NCBI RefSeq assembly: GCF_001908235.1
Contig: NZ_LGHK01000022.1
Coordinates: 1-64,000 of the forward strand
Reading direction: 5' to 3'
Source of the DNA: Bradyrhizobium sp. NAS96.2
GTDB lineage: Bacteria; Pseudomonadota; Alphaproteobacteria; Rhizobiales; Xanthobacteraceae
Length of the DNA: 64,000 nucleotides
In this document: in pieces, positions 17,944 through 27,174 of the stretch
Layout: every line of letters starts with the position of its first letter
How positions within the stretch are numbered: the stretch's first letter is position 1
Notes under the pieces: model-generated
What the model was told of the DNA's origin: nothing
Databases searched by the model: none
What the model saw: only the letters and a program-made list of their open reading frames with translations
Translations under genes and position numbers: made by a program

Positions 17944-19569
17944 TCAGAGGATAGAACCCGTGTGAATGAAGTTCGAATGTCGCCCCTCGACGATGGCGTT
18001 GAGAATTTCTCGTGATGGGTCCGTATACTTCGCTGCCACCATGGATCGGATGGAAAACGAACGTAGGGCATCTGCGACCGACAACGTCCCTTCGGCGGAA
18101 TCCTTCCTCCCGGTGAACGGAAACACATCTGGACCGCGCTGGCACTGGCAATTCAAATTGACGCGACAAACCTGGTTTACGAGCGAATCCGCTATGCGAG
18201 CGATCGTGTACGGATCGCGAGCGGATAGGCTCACTTGCTGGCCATGTTCGGAGGTTGCCACGTAGTCGAGCGCTACATCGACGTCGTCGAAACTCGCGAT
18301 GGGGATGAGCGGACCGAACTGCTCTTCCCGGAAAAGCCGCATGGCCGGGATCACAGGATAGACGACTGCGGGATAGAACAGAGTACCTGCTGCCGTGCCA
18401 CCGCCAGGGTTGAGGATGCGGGCGCCTTTGGCTAACGCGTCCTCCAAGAGCGCGGTCATCTGCGTGACCTTCTGGAGGCTGGGCAAAGGTGTCAAAGTGA
18501 TACCCGGAGCCCATGGCATGCCGATCGTCAGTTTGCTCATCCGCGCCAGGAACTCCGATATGAAGGAATCGATGACATCGTGGTGGACGAGCAGCATCTT
18601 CAAGGCCGTGCAGCGCTGGCCGTTGAAGGAAAGTGCACCTAACAGACATTCGCTTGCTGCCAGGGACAGGTCAGCGTCTGGCATGATGATGGCCGCGTTC
18701 TTCGCATCGAGCCCAAGAATGGCGCGCAGGCGGTTGCTTTTCGGGTGAACCTTCTTGAGATGGTCCGCCACTCGGCTCGAACCGATAAGCGTGAGCACAT
18801 TGACTTTGCCGGTCTCGACGAGCGCCGGCACGATTTCAGCCCCATCACCATAAGCGAAATTGACCACTCCCGGCGGAAACGCATTGCGGAAGGCTTCCTG
18901 GAGCGGTTTGAACAGGAGCACGCCATTGCGCGGCGGCTTGAAAACAACGCAATTACCCATCATTAGGGCTGGAATCAGCGTCGCGAACGTTTCGTTGAGT
19001 GGATAATTGTAAGGCCCCAAGCAGAGCACGACGCCCAATGGCGTCCGACGGATAAGGCCAATCACTCCCTCGACGATCTCGAACTGAGAGCTGGTGTTGT
19101 CAAGGTTGCGCACCGCTTCGATTGTTTGTTGGACATAGTCGACTGTGCGGTCGAACTCCTGTTCCGAATCCAAGAGCGACTTGCCGATTTCCCACATGAT
19201 GAGACGTGTGACCTCGGCGCGGCGTGCACGCATCCCGGCAAGAAATTTCTGCATCGCTTTGATGCGTTCAGGAACGGGCATGGTCGGCCAAGTACCGCGC
19301 CCATTGTCGTAGGCGGCCACGGCGGCGTTGAGCGCAACCATGGCCGCCTCGACATTACCGAAGGGATGGCTGCCGATCCGCATCTGGCTCAAACTTCCGT
19401 CACGCCCGCGTACCATCACGGGCGAGAGCACGTCCTTGATCGGTCCCGCCCAGTCGCAGATTTTCCCGTTGATCAGAACGGTCCGCTGTTCAATCGACGC
19501 GATAGCAAACTCGCGCAAATCCGCGTCGTTTTCGGACGGGAAAAGTAGGGTTAGATCGTCACAAGTCAT
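17944..19569 (-). CDS. gapN: GapN-like NADP-dependent glyceraldehyde-3-phosphate dehydrogenase
   Basis: This 541-residue aldehyde dehydrogenase, read from the ATG at 19569, resembles the non-phosphorylating GapN branch, which oxidises glyceraldehyde-3-phosphate to 3-phosphoglycerate. It has PLGVVLCLGPYNYPLNE, the catalytic Cys in SFNGQRCTALK and EEQFGPLIP. The usual general-base segment ELGGK reads GLDAK here, so the conserved Glu is not at its normal place. It is about 60 residues longer than typical GapN. The upstream start at 19704 adds a low-complexity stretch and is not preferred. With pyruvate kinase behind it, triose phosphate could be converted towards pyruvate. Confidence 0.8.
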   Translation of the reverse strand: MTCDDLTLLFPSENDADLREFAIASIEQRTVLINGKICDWAGPIKDVLSPVMVRGRDGSLSQMRIGSHPFGNVEAAMVALNAAVAAYDNGRGTWPTMPVPERIKAMQKFLAGMRARRAEVTRLIMWEIGKSLLDSEQEFDRTVDYVQQTIEAVRNLDNTSSQFEIVEGVIGLIRRTPLGVVLCLGPYNYPLNETFATLIPALMMGNCVVFKPPRNGVLLFKPLQEAFRNAFPPGVVNFAYGDGAEIVPALVETGKVNVLTLIGSSRVADHLKKVHPKSNRLRAILGLDAKNAAIIMPDADLSLAASECLLGALSFNGQRCTALKMLLVHHDVIDSFISEFLARMSKLTIGMPWAPGITLTPLPSLQKVTQMTALLEDALAKGARILNPGGGTAAGTLFYPAVVYPVIPAMRLFREEQFGPLIPIASFDDVDVALDYVATSEHGQQVSLSARDPYTIARIADSLVNQVCRVNLNCQCQRGPDVFPFTGRKDSAEGTLSVADALRSFSIRSMVAAKYTDPSREILNAIVEGRHSNFIHTGSIL

Positions 19570-19808
19570 CACATACCCAAAATCAAGAGCCCATCCGCAG
19601 AAGACGAAGGCAAAACAGGGCAGATCGCGATGCTTGCCGCGAGCTCTTCGATTGTCCGCATGACGAGCGTGGGGACTTGCCCGCGCCAACGGAAAAATAT
19701 GCACCGAGCAAGGCCATCTTATCGGTAAGGGACCTTAGAACAGCCTTTGGACCGTTGCGGCCGGTTGCGCATCCGGGCACATCAAGGCATGCCCTGCGGC
19801 CTCGATGC

Positions 19809-21593
19809 TCAAGTTCCAGAAGCCACGTTCTTTTGCTCGCGAGGCGACGATGCAAGGATGTTGGCTACCGCACGATGGGCGAAGACGATCGCAGGACCGA
19901 TGGTAATGCCCGCGCCGGGATAGATTCCACGCATCGGCGAAGTCATATCATTGCCGCAAGCATAGAGGCCCGGAATCGGCTTCCGCTGTGCGTCCAGAAC
20001 CCTTCCTACAGTATCGGTTGCCAGTCCTGTCGCTGTTCCGAGCGTTGCAGGCACGATGCGCAGCGCTACGAACGGACCTTTTCTTATAGGTCCGAGATTT
20101 GGATTTTTCGTCCCGACAGATGAATCACCTAGGGTACGGTTGAAAGCCGACTCACCACGTTTGAAGAGTGGATCGATGCCGGAGGCGGCGTGTGCGTTGT
20201 GTTCCTCGACCGTGCTTTGGAGCGAACCGGGGTCCACTCCCAACTGCTTCGCCAGCTCCGGGATTGTTCGGCCGACCTTGATATAGCCGAGACGCGCATA
20301 TTTCCCAATGCTCAAGGTCCAGGGCCAGGGGAGCAAGTAACCCATACCTCTCAAGCGGACAAAGTCGCGGTCGCAGACGAAATAGAAGCGGTTATCCGCA
20401 GGGTATCCGTTTGCGAACATCGCCAAGCAGATATCGTGGTACGAACTGGATTCGTTGACGAAACGCTTGGCATTTGGACCAACGGCGATAACCCCCGGGC
20501 GACCGCGGTCAAGCCAGCCGTACGGGACCACTTGGGAGCCGCGACGAGTCTTTAAAATCGACACCGGCGTCCAGAAGCCGGCAGAGGCGACATGATTGTC
20601 AATTCCGGCCCCGACCTTTGTCGCAAGGCCAATACCATCACCCGTTACGTCGAGATGGGCCAGCGTATCCTCGTGTTGGTGGGCGCCGCTTAGCTCGGCT
20701 CTTAGGCGAGGATTCCGAGCAAAGCCGCCGGTAGCGAGGATTACGCCATGCAAAGCCCGCACATGAACGTCAGAGCCATTTCGCTTGATGATTGCGCCTG
20801 TGATTCGCCCTTCTTCTTTGATGAGGTCGAGCAAGGGTGAGCTCGACCATACTTTTGCGCCGTAGCGGCGCAGGCTGACCAGCAACCGGGCGATCAGGGC
20901 ATTGCCCCCGCTGAACTCAGTACCGCGCCTGTAAGATAGCCGATCCCGCGCATAGCGACTGATGCGACGCAGAACGTGTTTGAGCGACGCAAAAGATTGG
21001 AATGGGTTGAGGAAGCTTCTCACCTCTCCCGAAGAGATCATCATGCCCCCGAGCACGACACGAATGGGATCGCCGATCAGATCGAAGTCGGCGCCGAGAA
21101 GCCGCCCATCGTAGGGGGCGGGGCTGAGTGCCCGGCCCGTGTCAACACCGCCAACTTGGCTTGAGTGGTAGTCAGGCGCCGACGCCAGCGTGAACTTGAC
21201 CTCCGTGTCGTTCTCGAGTTCGCGCAGGGCCGTTGGACCATCCTCAAGATAGGCGTCGACAAAATCTGCGCGATAGTATTGGCCTAGTTCATGCTGGAGA
21301 TAGGTCTTTGCTTTGGCTATGGAATCATCGATCTTGCCAGACCGCGCCTGGGCTGAACAAGGAACCCAGATCATCCCATTGGACAGGGCGGTCGTGCCGC
21401 CCAGCCGCGCGGATTTTTCGCAGATCATCACTCGCAGCCCGGCCTTTGCGGCGTAGAGGGCAGCTGACAGCCCGGCTGCGCCGCTGCCGATCACCAGGAC
21501 GTCTGTTTCCCAATCCCGATCCATCCTCGATCCATCTCGGACGGGGAATGCGATCGTGTTATGCTTGCCTGACTTGTTAGTCTGCGTTGCCAT
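19809..21593 (-). CDS. FAD-binding dehydrogenase (fumarate reductase/ketosteroid dehydrogenase type)
   Basis: This 594-residue flavoprotein has an N-terminal dinucleotide-binding fold (VLVIGSGAAGLSAALYAAKAG followed by CEKSARLGGTTALSNG). Its central domain and C-terminal CGNDMTSPMRGIYPGAGITIGPAI are like 3-ketosteroid-delta1-dehydrogenases and fumarate reductase flavoproteins. It probably removes hydrogen from, or reduces, a C-C bond. The start at 21593 is chosen because a TTG at 21629 overlaps the previous stop. It follows the TIM-barrel gene by 32 bp. A 239-bp gap to GapN may contain a further promoter. Confidence 0.85.
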   Translation of the reverse strand: MATQTNKSGKHNTIAFPVRDGSRMDRDWETDVLVIGSGAAGLSAALYAAKAGLRVMICEKSARLGGTTALSNGMIWVPCSAQARSGKIDDSIAKAKTYLQHELGQYYRADFVDAYLEDGPTALRELENDTEVKFTLASAPDYHSSQVGGVDTGRALSPAPYDGRLLGADFDLIGDPIRVVLGGMMISSGEVRSFLNPFQSFASLKHVLRRISRYARDRLSYRRGTEFSGGNALIARLLVSLRRYGAKVWSSSPLLDLIKEEGRITGAIIKRNGSDVHVRALHGVILATGGFARNPRLRAELSGAHQHEDTLAHLDVTGDGIGLATKVGAGIDNHVASAGFWTPVSILKTRRGSQVVPYGWLDRGRPGVIAVGPNAKRFVNESSSYHDICLAMFANGYPADNRFYFVCDRDFVRLRGMGYLLPWPWTLSIGKYARLGYIKVGRTIPELAKQLGVDPGSLQSTVEEHNAHAASGIDPLFKRGESAFNRTLGDSSVGTKNPNLGPIRKGPFVALRIVPATLGTATGLATDTVGRVLDAQRKPIPGLYACGNDMTSPMRGIYPGAGITIGPAIVFAHRAVANILASSPREQKNVASGT

Positions 21594-21625
21594 GCCAGCC
21601 TCGCTGCACGTGATATGATGAGAGG

Positions 21626-22456
21626 TCAATGATTGCGACCGAGCGGCACAGCTTTGAATTCCTCAGCCGCCGCCTTCACTGCCCGCTCGATCGGGATTCT
21701 CTCGATGGACGAAGCGCCAACGAAGCCGACGCACTGCGTCGACCGATAGACCTCGAGCGTGTCCTGCGGCTCCGCAATGGCCCCGCCATGGCAGAGCAGG
21801 ATCACGTCCGGCCGGACCGCCTTGGCAGCTGCATTGATTTCGTTGATACGTCTGATCGCATCTTGTATTGGCTGTCCCTCCTCATGGCCCACCAGGCCCC
21901 CCCGGGTTGCGCCGACATGCGGGACGATACAGTCGGCTCCACTACTCGCCATGGCCTTGGCGTCTTCGGGGCTTGCGACGTAGGCCAGCGAGAAAATGTT
22001 CTTCTTGCGGGCAGCCGCGATCATCTCGAGCTCGCGCTCGAAGCCGAGCCCGACGCGGCCGCGACGGTCGCGCCATTTTTCACCCATGGTGGAGATGGTC
22101 GGATAGTTTATCACTCCGGAGAAGCCGGCGGCCCAAAACCTGTCCAGCAGGGCATCGAGGTCCAGCCGAACAGGATCCCAAGCCTCGACGCCGCCTATGA
22201 TGGGAACGGAAGACACGACGTTGCGGATTTCCGCCGCAAGCTCAAGCGTGCGCGCGTTGGAGTCTCCGATCCGGCTCGTGGGAAGGCCCATGAGCCGGGA
22301 TAACCCGGTGCTGTAGACTACCAGCATGTCGGCGCCCCCGAGCACTGCGCATTTGGCGACCAAGCCGCAGCTGCTACCTGCGGCCAGGACCGCTTTCCGT
22401 TCGGCTAGCTGTCCTGCGATCCTGGTAAGAATTTCGGTCCGATCAAACATCCGCAT
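21626..22456 (-). CDS. PEP-hydrolase-like TIM-barrel protein (Tm-1 C-half homologue)
   Basis: This 276-residue protein belongs to the phosphoenolpyruvate-hydrolase-like TIM-barrel family, which forms the C-terminal half of the plant antiviral protein Tm-1. Characteristic stretches are LAAGSSCGLVAKCAVLGGAD, GFSGVINYPTI, GLGFERELEMI, LCHGGAI and GFVGASSIERIP. Its start overlaps the UPF0261 stop by 14 bp, so the two Tm-1 halves are encoded side by side. The biochemical reaction in bacteria is not firmly known to me. Confidence 0.87.
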   Translation of the reverse strand: MRMFDRTEILTRIAGQLAERKAVLAAGSSCGLVAKCAVLGGADMLVVYSTGLSRLMGLPTSRIGDSNARTLELAAEIRNVVSSVPIIGGVEAWDPVRLDLDALLDRFWAAGFSGVINYPTISTMGEKWRDRRGRVGLGFERELEMIAAARKKNIFSLAYVASPEDAKAMASSGADCIVPHVGATRGGLVGHEEGQPIQDAIRRINEINAAAKAVRPDVILLCHGGAIAEPQDTLEVYRSTQCVGFVGASSIERIPIERAVKAAAEEFKAVPLGRNH

Positions 22457-23699
22457 TGGATGAGCCTCCTTCCCGCAACTGTTCCAGGATCCACGTCACG
22501 GCGACCTCGGCGAACTCGGGATCATTGATGTGGCAGTTCAACTCGCGGGCGATGATCGACGGCGGCAGATTGTGCCTGACCGCATCGAACCAAGCCTTGT
22601 CGGCACCGGGATTGCGAAAAATGCCGCCGTCGCGGTCGTAATCGGATACGCCCTTCGCTGGCCAAAGTACGATGGCGGGGCCCTTCGCGCCGTACAGACG
22701 CTCGGCCGTAAGCCGGCCGATGCTTTTGTTCTCTGACACCGTCGTGCGCATGAGCGTCGTGTACGGAGTGTGAGAATAGAATTGGCGCCCCCGAAACTGC
22801 GCAGGGACGCTTGAGGGCGAACCAAAATTGACCATATCGACTGCCCCGGGCGCGATCACTTGCGGGACCAGGCGGCGCGAAGCCGCCTTGAGCCGATCCG
22901 GACCGGCGCTAGCCGTGCCGCCGAGGAGTTCGTCAGCGAGTTCTGTTGTGGTCAGATCGAGGACAGCATCGAACTCACCGGCATCGACCAGCTGCTCCAT
23001 TTTGCGGCCGCCGGCTCCGTTGGCCGGAAAGACGATCGCATCGAGGCCTGCCTCACCAAGACGCGCCACGCACCAATTTGCCGCGGCCGTCGTTACGCCG
23101 AACGCCGTGATCGCAACAGTCTTCCTTTTCCGCCGATGCTCGGTTGGCGCATACTGCATCGCCGCGATCGCGCGACCTGCATTTTCGAGGACTCTTTCGG
23201 TAAAAGCGTTAATGCCGAAGAGATCGACGAGCGTCGGATAGAGGATGATGTCGTTGTGGACCGCCAATTCGGCGAGTAGGGCTGGCCTGGCGCTGCTCAC
23301 GAGCAGCTTTGGGAAGCCATACGGCAAATCCGACACAATCTCGCCGAAAACTGCGCTCCCCTTGCCGCCCGCTACCCCGGCAATCGCACTGATCGCGCCT
23401 GATTTTAGAAGGCCAACAACTTTGCTGCGCGTGCTGGCAGCGATCTCTTTCAAGAGCTCCGCAGGCGAGTGGACACGAGGACTGTTACTCTCGGTTTGAT
23501 TGTCCCCGGCAATGAAGCTTGATGTACCGACGTCGATTAAGAGGGTCTTGCGGCCGCACGCTTCGATAATGCCCGCGAGGCAAGACGCTTCGCGTCCCTT
23601 GGTATCCAAGGTCGCCACAATCGCGACGGCGCCCGCAAGCTCGGACGAGTTACCATCCCGGACCAACCTCCGGCCGTCCGCGCAATGGTGAGACACCAC
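22443..23699 (-). CDS. UPF0261 protein (Tm-1 N-half homologue)
   Basis: This 418-residue protein has the UPF0261/Tm-1-like ATP-binding organisation. The domain begins VAIVATLDTKGREASCL, continues with VVGLLKSGAISAIAGVAGGKGSA, PYGFPKLLVSS and FGVTTAAANWCVARLGEAG, and ends with an ALWPAKGVSDYDRDGG-like segment (LWPAKGVSDYDRDGG). The GTG start follows GGGAGGA. It is the first gene of a five-gene operon and lies 78 bp from operator copy D. A truncated copy of its 5' end lies at 6250-6507. Confidence 0.88.
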   Translation of the reverse strand: MVSHHCADGRRLVRDGNSSELAGAVAIVATLDTKGREASCLAGIIEACGRKTLLIDVGTSSFIAGDNQTESNSPRVHSPAELLKEIAASTRSKVVGLLKSGAISAIAGVAGGKGSAVFGEIVSDLPYGFPKLLVSSARPALLAELAVHNDIILYPTLVDLFGINAFTERVLENAGRAIAAMQYAPTEHRRKRKTVAITAFGVTTAAANWCVARLGEAGLDAIVFPANGAGGRKMEQLVDAGEFDAVLDLTTTELADELLGGTASAGPDRLKAASRRLVPQVIAPGAVDMVNFGSPSSVPAQFRGRQFYSHTPYTTLMRTTVSENKSIGRLTAERLYGAKGPAIVLWPAKGVSDYDRDGGIFRNPGADKAWFDAVRHNLPPSIIARELNCHINDPEFAEVAVTWILEQLREGGSSNADV

Positions 23700-23776
23700 G
23701 TTCCTCCCAGATCATTCCAAGCACCAATCGTCCTAGGCCGGGCTGAAACGGGATATAAGCTTGGCGAAGGGTGCAA

Positions 23777-23794
23777 TTGGGTAAGATTGGGTAG
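23777..23794. promoter_or_regulatory. Tandem TGGGTA operator, copy D
   Basis: TTGGGTAAGA is followed by TTGGGTAG, 78 bp upstream of the UPF0261 GTG. The adjacent CCGGGCTGAAACGGGATATA (23741-23760) is the counterpart of the element beside copy B, so the whole divergent promoter exists twice in the window. Confidence 0.55.
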
Positions 23795-23799
23795 ATGTG

Positions 23800-23990
23800 T
23801 CGGTGCTGACAACGGCTAGCACCCCTCAGGCATCTTCCTGCAAATCTACGCACCGTCCGTGCGCCCTCAGAAGGCGCATGTCGATCTTGTCCAGCATTGG
23901 CTGCAATGACCGCTTGTTTGAAGCTAGCCTTATCCTTAATCGCTCGCGGATGCGCTGGCTGCGTGCATAGCTGCCTTACCTATTAGTTCG
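23800..23990 (+). pseudogene. Decayed relative of the gene at 6610-7224
   Basis: The stretch begins at the same distance from operator D as the 6610 gene does from operator B. It contains AAATCTACGCACCGTCC and an AGAAGGCGCATG segment that match the corresponding DNA of that gene (AAATCTACGCGCCGTCC, GAAGGCGCCATG). No single frame carries the protein and the similarity fades within about 150 bp. The region 23990-24288 has no recognisable gene. Confidence 0.45.
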
Positions 23991-24288
23991 CCTGCCGATT
24001 GCAGTGCTGCCACCGCTGGTGTTCTACGCGATATGTGGGCCTCGGAGCGTCTCTGGCCGCCGGCTCCAGGCGTCTTATTCGATCCGGTCGGCATGGCGAA
24101 CCAGCGACGCCTTCATTTCCCTAACGGACGCTCGGTGCCACGTGCTGACAGCAATTCGAACATTGGTTCGGTCGACGCAACTCGTGCTGCGGTCCGAAAC
24201 TAAACGCGCCGGATGTCCGGAACGCATCAAGCTGAGCATGTACGCGACATTCGCCCACAGGACAGCAACCTAATCCTCTGGTTTGCGC

Positions 24289-24304
24289 TGGCTCGATTTC
24301 TGCA
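24289..24304 (+). promoter_or_regulatory. Candidate sigma54 promoter for nodU
   Basis: TGGCTCGATTTCTGCA matches TGGCACG-N4-TTGCW at 10 of 12 defined positions, including GG and GC at the exact spacing. It would start transcription near 24316, 26 bp before nodU. No TGT-N10-ACA NifA site was found close upstream, so the call is tentative. Confidence 0.35.
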
Positions 24305-24341
24305 CGGCACTGCCGAGATCGACAGGATAGGAGGCGCGCTC

Positions 24342-26033
24342 ATGCGTATCTGCGGTATCAAACTTACGCATGACGGAGCGATCGCCCTTGTCGAGGATGG
24401 ACGACTTGTTTTTTGCATTGAGCAGGAGAAGCGAGGCAACAACCCGCGCTATCAAGCCATTGACAACCTCGATGCAATTGGCTCCGCTTTGGCGGAGCAC
24501 GGTTTGGATCCGCGAGATATTGATCAGTTCGTCATTGATGGCTGGATTGGGGACGTAGAATCGCAGTTCGAAGTCCTCAGTGGTGCGGCGCCTGTCCTCC
24601 TCAAAGGAGGGCCGTATCTTGAACGCCATGCCGATGGCCTCCTTAATTCGCGCGATGGCTCCGGCCTAATTCTCGGCGGCAAGGCCTTCCACTATACAAG
24701 CTATCCCCATGTCGCAAGCCACGTGGCCTCCGCATACTGCACGAGTCCCTTTGCTAAATCAGCAGAGCCCGCGTTTTGCCTGGCATGGGATGGCAGCACC
24801 TTTCCACGTCTTTATCATGTTGGGCGCGAAGGCGCCCGGTTTCTCGAATGCCTATTCCCGATCACTGGCCATGCTTATGCATCGGCCGGCCATCACTTCG
24901 GGCCGTATAAGCGGGCTGACCGCACCGAATGGGATCTCAGTGTTGCAGGCAAGCTGATGGCCTACATTGCGCTCGGGTCTGTCGACGAGAACATCGTGGC
25001 TGAGTTTCAGGAGCTTTACGCGGACCGCTTTGTGACCGATATCGAGCTTGCCAAGCATTACAGGGCCGCAGCGTCCCGCGGGGCCCTGCAAGACCACCTC
25101 GATTTGCGTGCAATTGTTCACGACTTCTTCGATACCATGGCGCTCCGGTTGAAAACCAAGCAATCGGAAGATGTACTTGCATCGTTTCATTGCTTCCTCG
25201 AGCGCCTGCTCGTCAGCGAGATGGCGATTGTCCTGCAGCGGCATTCGCACGTTCCGGGGGCACGGAATTTGTGCGTAGCCGGCGGCTGCGGTCTCAACAT
25301 CAAGTGGAATAGTGCCCTACGCGCGACTGGTCTTTTCGATGCTGTTTGGGTGCCGCCGTTTCCGAACGACAGCGGCTCTGCAATTGGAACTGCTTGCTGC
25401 GCAATCGGGGCGCGGAAACGTTTCATGGCTTTGGAATGGTCGGTCTACAGCGGGCCGGCCCTGCGGCGCGGTGAAATCCCGACCAAATGGCAGAGCGCCC
25501 CGTGCAGTATACGCGAACTTGCGACGATGCTTGCCGGCAACAAGTCGGCAATTTTTCTTACCGGGCGCGCCGAGCTCGGGCCACGGGCGTTGGGCAGCAG
25601 GAGCATTCTGGCAGCGGCGACATCGCCGGAAACGAAGGACTACCTAAACGAGATCAAGCTTCGCGAACACTTCCGCCCAGTGGCGCCGATATGCTTGGAA
25701 GATCGTGCGCCGGAGATTTTCAGTCCCGGAACGCCGGATCCTTACATGCTGTTCGACCATCAGACACGCCCAGAATGGCGAGACAAAATCCCTGCCGTTG
25801 TGCACCTCGACGGATCTGCTCGATTACAGACTATTTCCAGAACGTCGCAACATCCAATCGCAGAGCTTCTCGTCGAATACGAAAAGCTCACGGGCATCCC
25901 ACTACTTTGCAACACGAGTGCCAACCACCACGGACGCGGCTTCTTCCCAGACATTGCGGCAGCCTGTCGGTGGGGACGCGTTGGGAACGTGTGGTGTGAT
26001 GGGCACATCTGGACGAAGAAAGCTGACAGCTGA
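24342..26033 (+). CDS. nodU: Nodulation carbamoyltransferase NodU
   Basis: This 563-residue enzyme transfers a carbamoyl group to the non-reducing end of Nod factors in the cytoplasm. The N-terminus MRICGIKLTHDGAIALVEDG and the ASHVASAYCTSPFA, CVAGGCGLNIKWNSAL, ELGPRALGSRSIL and LCNTSANHHGRGFFPDIAAA segments are those of the NodU/CmcH family, and the length fits rhizobial NodU. The ATG at 24342 follows GGAGG; the frame is open for 43 further codons upstream without support. It is an orphan, because neither nodABC, nodS nor nodIJ is in the window. A sigma54-like element precedes it in place of a nod box. Confidence 0.88.
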   Translation: MRICGIKLTHDGAIALVEDGRLVFCIEQEKRGNNPRYQAIDNLDAIGSALAEHGLDPRDIDQFVIDGWIGDVESQFEVLSGAAPVLLKGGPYLERHADGLLNSRDGSGLILGGKAFHYTSYPHVASHVASAYCTSPFAKSAEPAFCLAWDGSTFPRLYHVGREGARFLECLFPITGHAYASAGHHFGPYKRADRTEWDLSVAGKLMAYIALGSVDENIVAEFQELYADRFVTDIELAKHYRAAASRGALQDHLDLRAIVHDFFDTMALRLKTKQSEDVLASFHCFLERLLVSEMAIVLQRHSHVPGARNLCVAGGCGLNIKWNSALRATGLFDAVWVPPFPNDSGSAIGTACCAIGARKRFMALEWSVYSGPALRRGEIPTKWQSAPCSIRELATMLAGNKSAIFLTGRAELGPRALGSRSILAAATSPETKDYLNEIKLREHFRPVAPICLEDRAPEIFSPGTPDPYMLFDHQTRPEWRDKIPAVVHLDGSARLQTISRTSQHPIAELLVEYEKLTGIPLLCNTSANHHGRGFFPDIAAACRWGRVGNVWCDGHIWTKKADS

Positions 26034-26375
26034 ATGTCGGCAGCCCGCCCGCGTCCGTTCCAATGCCGCATGGTCAGCGTAGCAATCAACTTAAGCTAAA
26101 GACTGGATGGTCGTTTTTGACCGTTTGGCTCGCCGTCACCGAGAGGGCCCGCTGTGCGCTGAACGGTACGGACCAAGCGACGGCGGATCGCGGCTAGAGC
26201 ATTCGCCGATCTAAAATGGCACATGGATCGGGTTCGCAATTCGTCTCCCCTCATTCAAAGTCAGGCATCTTTGATGCCCGGGCTCTCCCTCATGGAGAAG
26301 AATAGTTGTGTTCGGAAACGGCAGCCCGCGGAAGTCGCTGCGGCTCACGCGCAGGACGAACTGGCAACTTTGCGC

Positions 26376-26555
26376 TTACCGACCGCAGCAGCGGCAGCCC
26401 TTCCCCGTCGGGCCCATGCTGATCCCAGCATCTTTTATGATTATGCCCTCTTCGATTTTTCGGCTGCGTTCATTCTCGATCATGTCGGCGATTTCCTTAC
26501 GCCGCGGCCTGAGTTAACGGTATCCTTTCAAGACCGACTTAGTTTGATTGTCCAT
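26376..26555 (-). pseudogene. Small unknown ORF with in-frame stop
   Basis: An ATG at 26555 preceded by GGAGGAGAG opens a 60-codon frame interrupted by one TAA at 26516-26518, after SVLKGYR. It continues in the same frame with KEIADMIENERSRKIEEG and ends KGCRCCGR. A GAA-to-TAA change would restore a 59-residue charged, cysteine-ended protein. I do not recognise the family. The rest of 26034-27174 holds no gene I can support. Confidence 0.35.
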
Positions 26556-27174
26556 TACATCTCTCCTCCACAGACCGGGCAGGGTTTCAAAACTCTCTTG
26601 GGGACCTCTATCGAAGGCGGCGATAAGGTCGCCGGTAACAGGTCCCTTGGCGATTTCTCGCCACTCGACCTCCACGTCATTGGCGTCAGGAAGGGCTCTT
26701 AGGGAGTAAGATCGCTTCTCATCCCAGCGGACAATTAGCGACCAGACGATAGAAGAACTTGTATAACGCCTGCTGTAGCCAGCACCGCAAGGGCGACCGC
26801 TTCCGACCAGCATTCTTCATGTCACAGTTCGACGAAACTTCTCAAACAGGCTAGTCTGCTTGGCGCTTAGACGATCCCCGCGCAATCTGCCGCGCGAATC
26901 AATCCTGTTGGCTTGGCGCATCAACGTGCAAACATGGACGCTGCCGGCCGTGATGCTGGCTTTTCCGCGGGCGGGCCGCGCGTTGCCAACATAAGTACGA
27001 AGAACATGACGAGTATCAAAAGACCGCGCATACCGGAATCTATCCTGAAGCTATGTCAATCGCGGAGCGGATCACGTCTCGAGCATTTGCCCGAAGGACG
27101 AACGAGTCTTGCGGCGTTCCGTCGAAGGCTGACTTGACCGCAAACGGCCGTGCGGCCGGGCGAAAGCGCCAGCA

